Virus record (IMG/VR): IMGVR_UViG_3300030329_003652 | Coordinates: 1 to 62,818 of that record | Source of the DNA: a virus | Direction: 5' to 3' (one strand) | DNA: 62,818 nucleotides | Shown here: piece by piece, positions 9,097 to 16,969 of the stretch | How the letters are laid out: every line of letters starts with the position of its first letter | Position numbering within the stretch: the stretch's first letter is position 1 | Made by a program: the position numbers and the translations under genes | Notes under the pieces: generated by a model | The model's input: the letters and a program-made list of their open reading frames with translations, nothing else | Database searches by the model: none | Told to the model about the DNA's origin: nothing

Positions 9097-9126
9097 ATAT
9101 AAATATGATATGTGGTGTTTTTATAT

Positions 9127-10365
9127 ATGGTTGATGAAAAAACTGACAGTAAACCAGTATCAGATGAGGAAATAGAGGAAGAGACTGATATTGTTGATGC
9201 TAGAGTAGAGAAAAAGAAACCAAGATACCCATCAATAGGTGAGAAATTAAGAGATGGTCAAACTGATTTTAAAACTTTAAAGAGGAAATGGCAGAAAACC
9301 AAAGTTGACAATGTTGGACAAAATTGGACAGAGGAAATTAAGAATACTGGTGAGCAACGCAGTATGAGAGAGAAAGATGGTACAGGATATGGTGATTTGA
9401 TGACCACAAATGTTATGCCATACAATGTAAATACTGATTCTGAAACATATATTGGTTCTCCTGAAGATGATAAAAACGATAAAGAGGATGATAGCGAAAC
9501 TTATATACAAGAAAACGCAAAGAAAACTATGACGGACTTAAATAAATTGACACACACACGCATAGGAGATCACATAAACTTCTACCAAAATGGTGTTCAA
9601 GATAACGGTGTTATAGCAAAAATGAATGGTTCATTCATAACAATATTCAAAGAAGATGGTTCATTCAAAGACATTCACATAAATGATACATTTTTCGTAA
9701 GCGATATATTGGTAGATAAAACATGGAATGATATGAACATGGAAGAGAGAACAGAACAGTTACTTAAAGTCAAAGCATTTTCCCCTAGATTCTTAGTAAA
9801 GACATGGGAACAATTACCAGAAGAATTGAGACAAGTATTACACAAAGGAAACGTAGTATATGGTGCAGATACATCAACTTTTGGGGGTAAACAAAGAGCA
9901 CTTCATAGACAATCACATGCTTTACATAATAGAACTGTAGAAAGTGGTGGTAGAATAGGCAATAAAAAAATTAATCCAAAACACACATTTGCACAAGATC
10001 AGAAAGAGTTTAAAGATCCATACTCTAGACAAGATGAATCGTTAAAATCTGATCAAGAGCAAGGAGCATACGGTAACATTGGTGGAAGACCAAATGTAGG
10101 TATATCAACCGACACAGATATTGATGCACCAGAGGATTATGAGGGTAACTCACATGATGATATTCAAGTTGAAAATCAATTCCAACATGATGCAACTACA
10201 CCAAAAACTGATGAAGATCCAGAGACTAAGAAAGCAGGTGACTTTACATATTCAGAGAGAACCGACTATAAAACTAAAGGAGTTCCAGATTATAATATAA
10301 ACACTTGGGGTATAAATTACTCAAAGGATACCAAAAAACATATAAAGGATAATAAGGAAGATTAG
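9127..10365 (+). CDS. Hydrophilic protein sharing a motif with the maturation protease
   Basis: 412 residues from ATG 9127, supported by a TTAAATATA box about 30 nt upstream; an in-frame GTG lies at 9112. Composition is strongly acidic/Lys-rich with little hydrophobic core except residues 140-240 (HINFYQNGVQDNG, FITIFKEDG), which may fold. Near residue 285 it has INPKHTFAQDQKEFKDPYSR, closely matching FDPKHSFAEDQDEFEDMYTR in the 39769 protease. The shared segment suggests both proteins dock on the same partner or one processes the other. Likely a virion or assembly protein. Confidence 0.6.
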   Translation: MVDEKTDSKPVSDEEIEEETDIVDARVEKKKPRYPSIGEKLRDGQTDFKTLKRKWQKTKVDNVGQNWTEEIKNTGEQRSMREKDGTGYGDLMTTNVMPYNVNTDSETYIGSPEDDKNDKEDDSETYIQENAKKTMTDLNKLTHTRIGDHINFYQNGVQDNGVIAKMNGSFITIFKEDGSFKDIHINDTFFVSDILVDKTWNDMNMEERTEQLLKVKAFSPRFLVKTWEQLPEELRQVLHKGNVVYGADTSTFGGKQRALHRQSHALHNRTVESGGRIGNKKINPKHTFAQDQKEFKDPYSRQDESLKSDQEQGAYGNIGGRPNVGISTDTDIDAPEDYEGNSHDDIQVENQFQHDATTPKTDEDPETKKAGDFTYSERTDYKTKGVPDYNINTWGINYSKDTKKHIKDNKED

Positions 10366-10367
10366 GT

Positions 10368-11474
10368 ATGAGTACATTACAAGATATAAATAATATTTTA
10401 GATTCTATAACCAAGAAGAGGACAGCTCATGGTAGTGAAAAAACTAGACTTGCAGCACAAGAGAGGGAGAGAGCAGCATTTGAAGCAGATAATCCAGAAC
10501 ATATAGGTACAAGTATTAGAGATACCAAAAATATGCCAGTACCTAAAGTAGTAAAACAACCTGCAATACCTAAACCACCTAGTCCACCTAAACCACCTAA
10601 AGAAAAGAAAGAAACTAAGGGAACTAAAGGTACAAAGGGAACTAAAGGTAAAGGAAAAGGTACAGGTAAAAAAGGTGCTAAAAAAGTAGGTACTAAAAAA
10701 GTAGGTACTAAAAAAGTAGGTACTAAAAAAATAGGTAGTTATAAAGATGATGTAGCAGCAACTAGAAGAGCAGTATTAGGTGAGAAACGAAACACAAGAG
10801 GTTCAGGTAAAATAGGTGTAGCAAGATCAGATCCATTTAGTTCAGAAGCAAGAGCTGGTGGTACAAAGAAGAGAAAAACAAGAAAGAAAAAGCGAAAAGC
10901 ATCAGGCAAAGTAGGATTAACAAAATCATTAGACTCAATTCAAGGCTTCTTACAAGCAGCAATTATATTAAAACGTGGTGCAGATGCAGGTGTTGGTGGC
11001 TATGCGACAGGGGATCAAGTAACAAGACTTACAGGTGTTAATACAAACACAGCAATGAGACAAACTAAACCTAAAGAGGGAAACATTAGAGGTACAGTAA
11101 GAGAAGTTGAAATTCCTAAGAAAGGAAAACACTCAAAATTAATTGATGCTATTAGTGATGCATCAACAATAAATCAAAGTTCTGGAAAAACAGATATTTT
11201 GTTGACTTCTGAATTAAATAAAAATTTCAATGGATTACTAGATGCCTATCAAGACAGATGGGTAAATAAACTAGAGTTCAACGCTGATGGTTCTGCTAGA
11301 AGAGGTAAAACAGGCAAAATTATTAGAAACCAAAAAGGAACTAAGAAGAACCCAGATAATAAACAAACAGATTTTCCAGTAGTGTCAGCACGAGATGCAG
11401 ATGCAGCAAATCAAGCAAAACAAAGAAGAGCAGAACTAAATCGTGAACGTGTTGTACAAGAAAAACGAGATTAA
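10368..11474 (+). CDS. Basic low-complexity protein with KGT and VGTKK repeats
   Basis: 368 residues, 2 nt after the previous gene. A Pro-rich stretch (KPPSPPKPPK) leads into tandem (T)KGTKG repeats and four VGTKK/IG units (residues about 80-125), then another basic cluster (KKRKTRKKKRKAS). The middle (SLDSIQGFLQAAIILKRG) is helical. The high positive charge fits DNA binding or packaging with the terminase genes. The repeats are also direct DNA repeats (GTAGGTACTAAAAAA, 10685-10735). No family recognised. Confidence 0.55.
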   Translation: MSTLQDINNILDSITKKRTAHGSEKTRLAAQERERAAFEADNPEHIGTSIRDTKNMPVPKVVKQPAIPKPPSPPKPPKEKKETKGTKGTKGTKGKGKGTGKKGAKKVGTKKVGTKKVGTKKIGSYKDDVAATRRAVLGEKRNTRGSGKIGVARSDPFSSEARAGGTKKRKTRKKKRKASGKVGLTKSLDSIQGFLQAAIILKRGADAGVGGYATGDQVTRLTGVNTNTAMRQTKPKEGNIRGTVREVEIPKKGKHSKLIDAISDASTINQSSGKTDILLTSELNKNFNGLLDAYQDRWVNKLEFNADGSARRGKTGKIIRNQKGTKKNPDNKQTDFPVVSARDADAANQAKQRRAELNRERVVQEKRD

Positions 11475-11512
11475 ATAAAAACCTTTAAATATCATGCATA
11501 TAAATATATGTT

Positions 11513-11635
11513 ATGAGGAAAGATGAACCTAAAAAATGTATAAATTGTGGTGCTACTTTACCTTATAGATATAAAGGAAGACAAAAAATATACTGCTCTG
11601 ATTTATGTAGAAAAAGTTATAGGAAAGAACAATAG
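11513..11635 (+). CDS. Treble-clef zinc microprotein (40 aa)
   Basis: A TTTAAATA box at about 11483 lies near 26 nt before the ATG. The protein has KCINCG and YCSDLCRKSYR, a CxxC...CxxxC layout like FCS/MYM-type zinc knuckles. The 32848 protein (CKQC...YCSKECQVKYYR) is a clear relative. Function unknown. Confidence 0.6.
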   Translation: MRKDEPKKCINCGATLPYRYKGRQKIYCSDLCRKSYRKEQ

Positions 11636-11644
11636 ATTTTAAGT

Positions 11645-12001
11645 GTGAACATCTACATTGATGGTGGAACTAGAGGTTCTAGGATATGTCTTGTTGATAA
11701 TGATAAAGAGATAGTTCATGTTAGAAGAACAAAGACTGGAGACGTTCCTACAAACAATGAATTAGAATACTTAGCGTTAGAATTCGCACTTCATTATATT
11801 GCTAATAGATATAAAGGAAAGAAGATAGTCATACATTCTGACTCTAAGTTAATTGTGAATCAGATTAATGGAAAGTGGAGAGTTACTACTGAGACTTTAA
11901 AACCATTGTATGAAAAATGTATGAGGAAGATGACAGATGATATTAAAATAAAATGGATCTCAAGAAAGTTTAACCTTGCAGGTCATGTCCTTGAGAAGTA
12001 G
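11645..12001 (+). CDS. RNase HI-like protein, short
   Basis: 118 residues from GTG 11645. Catalytic positions of RNase HI are recognisable: YIDGG (Asp), NNELEYLAL (Glu) and IHSDSKLIVNQ (Asp). The C-terminal motif is reduced to NLAGHVLEK, with Glu where an Asp is usual, and the protein is shorter than the typical 140-150 residues. It would remove RNA from RNA:DNA hybrids, for example primers. The end overlaps a convergent minus-strand gene by 32 nt. Confidence 0.85.
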   Translation: MNIYIDGGTRGSRICLVDNDKEIVHVRRTKTGDVPTNNELEYLALEFALHYIANRYKGKKIVIHSDSKLIVNQINGKWRVTTETLKPLYEKCMRKMTDDIKIKWISRKFNLAGHVLEK

Positions 12002-12212
12002 GCTTTCTTGGATAAGTGTCATGGCTTTCATCACTGGCTTGATTATGTTCCTTAAATGTTTCTAACATTCTTGAGAATATAGCAGCATCACTTTCATACA
12101 TTTCACCGTTCTTTGTTTTCTTTACAAGTTTAGCAAACTTTCTGAACACTTCTTTATCTTCCCACGTTATACATATTGTGGTGTGAGAGTTTCCTATTTT
12201 ACGTTTTGCCAT
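11970..12212 (-). CDS. Small ribbon-helix-helix-like protein
   Basis: 80 residues on the minus strand. The N-terminus KIGNSHTTICITWEDKEVFRKFAKLVK has a strand followed by helices as in RHH/CopG-like DNA-binding proteins. The tail is hydrophilic. A TTATATAA box (about 12232-12239) sits about 26 nt before its start on the minus strand, so it has its own leaderless promoter. It could regulate the neighbouring protease or replication genes. Confidence 0.6.
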   Translation of the reverse strand: MAKRKIGNSHTTICITWEDKEVFRKFAKLVKKTKNGEMYESDAAIFSRMLETFKEHNQASDESHDTYPRKPTSQGHDLQG

Positions 12213-12248
12213 ATAAACTTTAAAACTTTAAGTTATATAAGTCTTTCC

Positions 12249-13085
12249 TTAGTAACAACCAAGTACCTTTATACCATGGTCAAACAAACAATAGTCGTCT
12301 ATCCATGGTGGTTGTGGCTTTTGATATCCATCAACACCATAAAGATAACCAAGCATGAACTTATCTGCTATTTTAATCTCAAAAACTTCATTACTATTAA
12401 TTGGTTTTAGACTTGGTGTCATTGTTGATTTCAAAAATCCATTTGGTGCATTACTTTCGTAATGACCAAGACCTAATGCATGACCAAACTCATGTAAAAC
12501 TATATTATACACAGTTTGTGAAGGAAGTTCTACTCTTTCAAGATTAATTTCAAATTTGGTTAAACCTGTTTCTGGATCTTTAAAAGCATCATCAAAATTC
12601 AAAACAATATTTGTATTATTTGCTACGTGTAGGTATGTGATAACATATGCAAATTTATGAGAACTTTTAGAAAAATCAATAGCAGTTAATCCTAAAGCAT
12701 CACTCTCTTTATCTTCATTCCACGCTTCATATGTCAAGAAGATGTTACAATGCCTATAATCATCAGGTGTTTTATTTGAATGTTGATCGTAAGGAACTGT
12801 TGGATGTATATACATACTCCAATCACCTTCTGGTAGGAACTCTTGCATTTCTAATTGCCAATCTAATACTGCTTTCCATGATTGATATTCTACATCTTTC
12901 CAATACTTAAAATCAATATGTTCTGGATTAGGTTCAAATAAACAAACCTGTGGTCTTACATCATGCCTTATACCAAGATATTCATATCTATCATTTTCTG
13001 GATATTGCCCATATGCTTGAATACTTGTTACCATTAATAAACTTGTTATTATGAGAGAGATACTTATTATTTTTAGAATTTCCAT
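12249..13085 (-). CDS. Secreted matrixin-like zinc metalloprotease
   Basis: 278 residues from ATG 13085; a GTG 18 nt upstream is the alternative, but a TTAAATATAT box is correctly spaced for 13085. The first 26 residues are a signal peptide (ILKIISISLIITSLLMVTSIQA). HEFGHALGLGH is the metzincin zinc motif HExxHxxGxxH, with TMTP (Met-turn) 17 residues on. The family cleaves proteins outside the cytoplasm. Thaumarchaea have a protein S-layer and no peptidoglycan, so a role in S-layer passage or lysis is plausible, though inferred. Confidence 0.92.
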   Translation of the reverse strand: MEILKIISISLIITSLLMVTSIQAYGQYPENDRYEYLGIRHDVRPQVCLFEPNPEHIDFKYWKDVEYQSWKAVLDWQLEMQEFLPEGDWSMYIHPTVPYDQHSNKTPDDYRHCNIFLTYEAWNEDKESDALGLTAIDFSKSSHKFAYVITYLHVANNTNIVLNFDDAFKDPETGLTKFEINLERVELPSQTVYNIVLHEFGHALGLGHYESNAPNGFLKSTMTPSLKPINSNEVFEIKIADKFMLGYLYGVDGYQKPQPPWIDDYCLFDHGIKVLGCY

Positions 13086-13120
13086 AAGATTTATAAAGAA
13101 CACTTGTTTATATATTTAAC
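13086..13120. promoter_or_regulatory. Divergent promoter with overlapping TATA boxes
   Basis: Only 35 nt separate the minus-strand protease ATG and the plus-strand ATG at 13121. TTTATAAAG (about 13089-13097) is about 28 nt before 13121. On the other strand the AAATATATAAAC stretch (about 13108-13119) is about 26 nt before 13085. Each gene's TATA box therefore lies beside the other gene's start. Confidence 0.6.
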
Positions 13121-13498
13121 ATGGGAACTAAAATTAAGGCAAAGTATGATGGTAACTGTAAAATCTGTGGTTCTATATGGAACGTAGGAGATGACCTTTA
13201 TTATCAGAAAACACCAAGGGCAACATGTAGTGATGAAGAATGTTTTAAAAAACAAGGTGGAACTATAAGAGATTTCGTTGTCAGAAAAGATGATGTCATA
13301 ATAACAAAGATACCTGAAGTTGATGTAGGTGATTCAGTGAAACAAGTAGCTGAAGTTCTTCAACAGTATATTGTAGTTGCACATCATTTAACAAAGTCTT
13401 TGTATCCAGAACTAGATATAAACACACATACTTTTGGACAGATACGTTCAAAAATTATTGACCAGTTGTTATACTGTACTGATATACAAAAACAATAA
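13121..13498 (+). CDS. Zinc-finger protein (125 aa)
   Basis: The N-terminal half has NCKICGSIWNVGDDLYY and TCSDEECF, a CxxC...CxxxxC zinc site of the kind found in viral PARP-finger-like proteins. The C-terminal half is helical (VKQVAEVLQQYIVVAHHL). It is leaderless and followed by a nine-T run. No function can be assigned. Confidence 0.65.
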   Translation: MGTKIKAKYDGNCKICGSIWNVGDDLYYQKTPRATCSDEECFKKQGGTIRDFVVRKDDVIITKIPEVDVGDSVKQVAEVLQQYIVVAHHLTKSLYPELDINTHTFGQIRSKIIDQLLYCTDIQKQ

Positions 13499-13507
13499 TT
13501 TTTTTTT
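13499..13507 (+). terminator. T-tract terminator
   Basis: Nine consecutive T residues start at the stop codon of the 13121 gene and precede the next TATA box. Archaeal RNA polymerase terminates at such T-runs. Confidence 0.5.
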
Positions 13508-13515
13508 ACCAAAGG

Positions 13516-13524
13516 TTTATATAA
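13516..13524 (+). promoter_or_regulatory. TATA box for the 13546 gene
   Basis: TTTATATAA lies with its centre 26 nt before the ATG; no ribosome-binding site is present, so the transcript should be leaderless. Confidence 0.7.
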
Positions 13525-13545
13525 CCTACTACCCTATAATATACA

Positions 13546-13878
13546 ATGCATATTTCAGAAGTACTAGATATTGACACAACTTATGAAAAGTCAACACCAT
13601 TAAAAGCAGGTGATAAAATCACAGTACAAGCTTTTAAATTAAAACATGTTGACCAAGTTGATGCTGATGTCGTAGAGATCAAGACCACAGATGGAATGAG
13701 ACATTCTTTTGGTAAGGCAATTATCGGACAAGCAAAGTCAGATTATTACCAAGATGCTTTAAAGAAATGTATCGAAAAGGATTCTTCTGATGGTTTAGAT
13801 GTTTGGGTTGTTGAGAAAGAAGCAGAGGGCACTGGAAGAATGATGCTTTCTCTTTCTACATTTGAACCTAAACATTAA
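13546..13878 (+). CDS. Small beta-rich protein, possible OB-fold
   Basis: 110 residues. Strand-rich segments (DKITVQAFKLKHVDQVDADVVEIKTTDG) followed by a helix and a C-terminal strand pair (MMLSLSTFEP) suggest an OB-like barrel, as in single-strand DNA-binding proteins. It stands alone between its own TATA box and an eight-T terminator, so it is probably well expressed. No motif proves ssDNA binding. Confidence 0.6.
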   Translation: MHISEVLDIDTTYEKSTPLKAGDKITVQAFKLKHVDQVDADVVEIKTTDGMRHSFGKAIIGQAKSDYYQDALKKCIEKDSSDGLDVWVVEKEAEGTGRMMLSLSTFEPKH

Positions 13879-13881
13879 TCC

Positions 13882-13889
13882 TTTTTTTT
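13882..13889 (+). terminator. T-tract terminator
   Basis: Eight T residues begin 4 nt after the preceding stop, upstream of the next TTTATATTC-like promoter. Confidence 0.45.
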
Positions 13890-13926
13890 ACACAAGATTT
13901 ATATTCATCTAATATAATATTATAAT

Positions 13927-14130
13927 ATGCAACAGTGTCAATCATGTTTTAGATTAAAAGAAGAAACTTGTCTTTGGAATGGTAAGGTTATGTGTAATAA
14001 ATGTGCAGCTAAATTATTAAAATATACATGGGGTGGAAAGAATCCAAAAGACTGTCCACATCCAAACTTCTTTTTCAAAGAATTTAAATATCGTTGTAGA
14101 ACATGTGGTGAATATGAAAATGAGTTGTAA
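13927..14130 (+). CDS. Double zinc-knuckle protein (67 aa)
   Basis: CQSC and CNKC form one zinc site, CPHP and CRTC the second. A GATTTATATTC box at about 13895-13905 is properly spaced for a leaderless start. First of a chain of overlapping zinc microgenes to 14427. Function unknown. Confidence 0.6.
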   Translation: MQQCQSCFRLKEETCLWNGKVMCNKCAAKLLKYTWGGKNPKDCPHPNFFFKEFKYRCRTCGEYENEL

Positions 14131-14242
14131 AGAAAAGTGTGATAGATGTGGATGGGAGATGAAAAAGTTTCAAGCTTGTCATTTAATATGTCCTAATTGT
14201 GGTTCTCATCTTGACTGTTCTGATAAAGGAAGTGCATGGTAA
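14114..14242 (+). CDS. Zinc-ribbon microprotein (42 aa)
   Basis: Starts at ATG 14114 or 14120, overlapping the end of the previous gene. CKEKCDRCGWEM and CPNCGSHLDC form a compact ribbon. The stop TAA overlaps the next ATG. Start choice uncertain. Confidence 0.55.
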   Translation: MKMSCKEKCDRCGWEMKKFQACHLICPNCGSHLDCSDKGSAW

Positions 14243-14427
14243 TGCCTTGTAAAAATATATGTGTGACATTAAATACACGACATGTTAATGCTATTTACAA
14301 ATCAGATTATAAAAAATGTAGAACGTGTTCTATCAGTATAAAAACAAAAGAACATATCTGTCCTTGCTGTAGAAAAAAACTATCTATTAGAAGAAGACAT
14401 AACTACAAAAATAGGGTGATGAATTAA
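14242..14427 (+). CDS. CPCC-family zinc microprotein (copy 1 of 4)
   Basis: ATG overlaps the preceding TAA. PCKNIC near the N-terminus, CRTC in the middle, then HICPCCRKKLSIRRRHN define a family that also occurs at 21022, 34394 and 43644. The CPCC knuckle followed by a basic L-x-x-R-R segment resembles small proteins I recall from marine thaumarchaeal genomes. A nucleic-acid-binding zinc ribbon is likely. Confidence 0.7.
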   Translation: MPCKNICVTLNTRHVNAIYKSDYKKCRTCSISIKTKEHICPCCRKKLSIRRRHNYKNRVMN

Positions 14428-14969
14428 TGGAAATTAATTTTACCACAGAAAATATAGATAAAAAATTATACACTCAATTAATATTATATTATATCTATGA
14501 GCATTATCATTATACAGATTATCCTAGGCTTAGAGAACAGGATACATGGAAGATAACAATAAAAAGAACACAGGATTTTGATAAAGGATTCTATAAAGGT
14601 GCTACAAAAGAAGACCAATTAGATTATTCTATACCACATGGGGTTACAGGTCTTGGTGATATAACTTGTTACATATCTGATAATAAAAATAATATTTATA
14701 CCATGCAAAACATGAGTGTTATTTGTCATGAGTTAGCACATATGATACTAATGATATATTATCCTAATGAAATAACTAAGCAAAGGCATGATGACTTCTA
14801 TGGTAAGGTTGGAACTGATAGAAAACTATTCTCATCAGAGGTGCATGATAGAATAACTGAAGGTAAGACAAAGATTTTCAGAAGAAAGGTATCAAGATTT
14901 AAATCAATTAGTTTTATAGGTGTAGATATATCTGACTTGACAAACAGTAGGAAAAGGTTTGACAAATGA
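14427..14969 (+). CDS. Zincin metallopeptidase-like protein
   Basis: 180 residues; ATG overlaps the previous TAA. CHELAHMILMIYYP carries HExxH preceded by a helix, the gluzincin/minimal zincin core; a downstream His/Glu third ligand could be RHDDFYGK or SSEVHD. It has no signal peptide, so it should act inside the cell or virion, unlike the secreted 12249 protease. Possible roles are prohead processing or host protein turnover. Confidence 0.7.
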   Translation: MEINFTTENIDKKLYTQLILYYIYEHYHYTDYPRLREQDTWKITIKRTQDFDKGFYKGATKEDQLDYSIPHGVTGLGDITCYISDNKNNIYTMQNMSVICHELAHMILMIYYPNEITKQRHDDFYGKVGTDRKLFSSEVHDRITEGKTKIFRRKVSRFKSISFIGVDISDLTNSRKRFDK

Positions 14970-15061
14970 CTAAGATGGAAACACTGAGAGATTTTGAGAT
15001 GCACCTTATGTTTGGTGATGTTAAGAGAAAAAAGAAAAGGAAAAAGGTGAAAAATAAATGA
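14966..15061 (+). CDS. Tiny basic protein (31 aa)
   Basis: ATGA overlap with the zincin gene. After a short amphipathic start (METLRDFEMHLMF) it ends in a Lys/Arg cluster (KRKKKRKKVKNK). Tight coupling on both sides supports translation. Confidence 0.4.
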   Translation: MTKMETLRDFEMHLMFGDVKRKKKRKKVKNK

Positions 15062-15225
15062 CTGAAAATATATACGATAGAATTATGAATATAAGAAAAC
15101 ATATGTATGGTCTTACCGTAAAAAGTGAGAATAATAAAAAAACTAATTACCAAGATTATCATGAAGCAGTATTTCCAACTGATGAAGAATTGGATATGAT
15201 ATTAAAGAGAAAAGGAATATGGTGA
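15058..15225 (+). CDS. Small protein (55 aa)
   Basis: Starts by ATGA overlap with the previous gene. Predicted helical ends (ENIYDRIMNIRKHMYG and DEELDMILKRKG). No known family; real mainly because of the overlap chain. Confidence 0.45.
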   Translation: MTENIYDRIMNIRKHMYGLTVKSENNKKTNYQDYHEAVFPTDEELDMILKRKGIW

Positions 15226-15231
15226 AAGAAT

Positions 15232-15603
15232 ATGGGTGATAAAACATGTAATCGTTGTGGCTATAAGGGCTTAGATTGGGATAAAGATTTTCATATGAAG
15301 ACTGGTAAGTGGAAACTAGATAATCATAAGAGAGCTGATGGTAAATGGTGTAACAAACCTACTGCTGTAACAATGATGAGAAGAAAACATGAATGTGAAA
15401 CATGTCCTTATTGTTTTGAGACAAGTACTTTCGGTCTATTTAATAAGGGAACTGGTGATTTAGAAAAACATATGAAAGCATATCATCCTAACAAAGAAAT
15501 ATTAACTGACTTAGATTATAAAATGATGCATGGTGGATTAAATCAATACGCATTAAAGAATTACAAATCCGATATTCATTATTCAAAATACGAGAAACGT
15601 TAA
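15232..15603 (+). CDS. Two-site zinc-finger protein (123 aa)
   Basis: CNRCGYKG at the N-terminus and C-ETCPYC...HMKAYH in the second half; the latter is a C2H2-like finger. It closes the zinc microgene run before the phosphoesterase promoter. Probably nucleic-acid binding. Confidence 0.6.
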   Translation: MGDKTCNRCGYKGLDWDKDFHMKTGKWKLDNHKRADGKWCNKPTAVTMMRRKHECETCPYCFETSTFGLFNKGTGDLEKHMKAYHPNKEILTDLDYKMMHGGLNQYALKNYKSDIHYSKYEKR

Positions 15604-15628
15604 TATACAGGTACATATATTATCTAAC

Positions 15629-16462
15629 ATGGTTAAACTTAGTGGGCGTTCAAAAAGTTCAAAGAGTATCTTGGTTGCAAGTGACATGCATGTTGGTTCT
15701 GCAACTGCAGTTTGTTCTGATGAACCTTATGTAACAGATTTAGATACCTCGATTAAACCTAATAAATTACAGAGAGTTTTGAATAGAGCATGGCATGATA
15801 CTATTGATGACTTGCATATGAAACCAAATCTTCTTGTAATAAATGGTGAACCTATTGATGGTGCTAACAAAAGACAGTTAGGTCAGCAATCATGGTCAAC
15901 AAATCTTGAAGACCAGATGAATGATTCTGCAAAACTCATTAAGGAAATACCATACAGTAACCTTATGTTTGTAAGGGGTTCTGGGTATCACGTTCAGGTA
16001 GATGGTACTAATTTTGAAGAAGTCTTAGCAAATAGACTTGGGGCTGCAAAGTATAAAGCATATGGTGGTGAAGGCACTACTGATTACTATGCATTTGTTA
16101 ATATTAATAATAAAATGTTTAACTTTACTCATCATGTTGGTTTCAACAAGTGGGCTGCATATAGAACAACAGCTATATCAAGAGAGATGGCAGGTATGCA
16201 TTTTGAAAACGATAAATTACATAAGACAGATGTAATAGTAAGAAGTCACGTTCATTATTTTGTTCATGTTGAATTTGTTCATAGCCATGGTGTATCTACA
16301 CCTGCTTGGAAGTTTCCTGATGCCCATCTATTTAGAGGTGGGGTAGCAGGTACTACACCAGATGTAGGAATGGTTGAGTTTATAGTTGAACCTAATGGAA
16401 AACTTCTTGTTGAAAAACACATTGCAGAACTAGACATAAAACCTTTGGTGAGACACTTTTGA
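15629..16462 (+). CDS. Calcineurin-like metallophosphoesterase
   Basis: 277 residues. Metal-binding motifs in order: SDMHVGS (D-x-H), NGEPIDG (where GD-x-x-D is usual), RGSGYH (in place of GNH), NFTHHVG, and VRSHVHYFVH (GHxH equivalent). Several canonical residues are replaced (Asp to Glu, Asn to Ser), so activity is altered or the site is viral-specific. Relatives include Mre11-like nucleases and nucleotide phosphatases. Its stop overlaps the TTG of the next gene, suggesting coupling. Confidence 0.8.
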   Translation: MVKLSGRSKSSKSILVASDMHVGSATAVCSDEPYVTDLDTSIKPNKLQRVLNRAWHDTIDDLHMKPNLLVINGEPIDGANKRQLGQQSWSTNLEDQMNDSAKLIKEIPYSNLMFVRGSGYHVQVDGTNFEEVLANRLGAAKYKAYGGEGTTDYYAFVNINNKMFNFTHHVGFNKWAAYRTTAISREMAGMHFENDKLHKTDVIVRSHVHYFVHVEFVHSHGVSTPAWKFPDAHLFRGGVAGTTPDVGMVEFIVEPNGKLLVEKHIAELDIKPLVRHF

Positions 16463-16722
16463 AGAAAAAATATGTCCTAACCTTAGAAGATGATGATGCA
16501 ATATATGCAGAAGAGAATCTTAGAGAAAAGATTTATAACATGATGCCTATAGGTAAAGAAACTATATCATCCTTGGTTGCAAAGTCAGTAGGTACTAACT
16601 CAAGAAGAGCATTACAACACCTCTCAGATTTAGAAGAAGATGGATACCTAGTATCAAGACTTGGGAAAGTAAGACAAGGTAAAGCCCACACACACTGCCG
16701 TATATTTAAAAGAATAAAATAA
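16459..16722 (+). CDS. Winged helix-turn-helix protein
   Basis: 87 residues from a TTG that overlaps the previous TGA (TTGA). The helix-turn-helix ETISSLVAKSVGTNSRRALQHLSDLEEDGYL and the basic wing VRQGKAHTHCRIF fit an archaeal wHTH regulator or a replication-associated wing domain. Being coupled to the phosphoesterase and just upstream of the MCM cluster, it may control early genes. Confidence 0.65.
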   Translation: MKKKYVLTLEDDDAIYAEENLREKIYNMMPIGKETISSLVAKSVGTNSRRALQHLSDLEEDGYLVSRLGKVRQGKAHTHCRIFKRIK

Positions 16723-16784
16723 TATAAATCGAAATATATTTCTTTGATACAAAAGATTAAATAGGGCTATCAATTAAAGGCTAT

Positions 16785-16913
16785 ATGTTTGTTGAAATAA
16801 TTGTTGAAGGAGTAGAACAACCATTTGTTTTACCAGTTACAAAATTATCAGGCGTTACTAAACAACTAGAAAAACGAGGAAAGAATTGGAAGTTTGGTAA
16901 AACTTTTCAATAA
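16785..16913 (+). CDS. Small protein (42 aa)
   Basis: ATG 16785. Sequence FVEIIVEGVEQPFVLPVTKL is strand-rich, with a basic tail. A T-rich terminator follows. No family recognised. Confidence 0.45.
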   Translation: MFVEIIVEGVEQPFVLPVTKLSGVTKQLEKRGKNWKFGKTFQ

Positions 16914-16920
16914 AATCTCC

Positions 16921-16935
16921 ATCTTTTTTTTAAGA
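16921..16935 (+). terminator. T-tract flanked by a short inverted repeat
   Basis: ATCTT, a T-run (16924-16931) and AAGAT form a weak hairpin with eight T residues, placed between the 42-aa gene and the MCM-operon TATA box. Confidence 0.45.
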
Positions 16936-16940
16936 TAGAC

Positions 16941-16948
16941 TTATATTA
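16941..16948 (+). promoter_or_regulatory. TATA box of the replication operon
   Basis: TTATATTA centred 26 nt before the ATG at 16970. All genes to 20593 overlap or lie within 12 nt of each other, so this promoter probably drives MCM and RadA. Confidence 0.6.
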
Positions 16949-16969
16949 TTGGGCTTTCTATACTAAGTA

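Noticed and set aside
12183-12410. Plus-strand frame of 75 codons in the protease region
   Set aside because: It overlaps the 3' end of the matrixin gene and the RHH promoter; the sequence looks like an antisense artefact.
14033-14242. Longer start for the zinc-ribbon gene at 14114
   Set aside because: It would overlap the upstream zinc gene by almost 100 nt; a start at 14114 or 14120 fits the coupling seen in this run.
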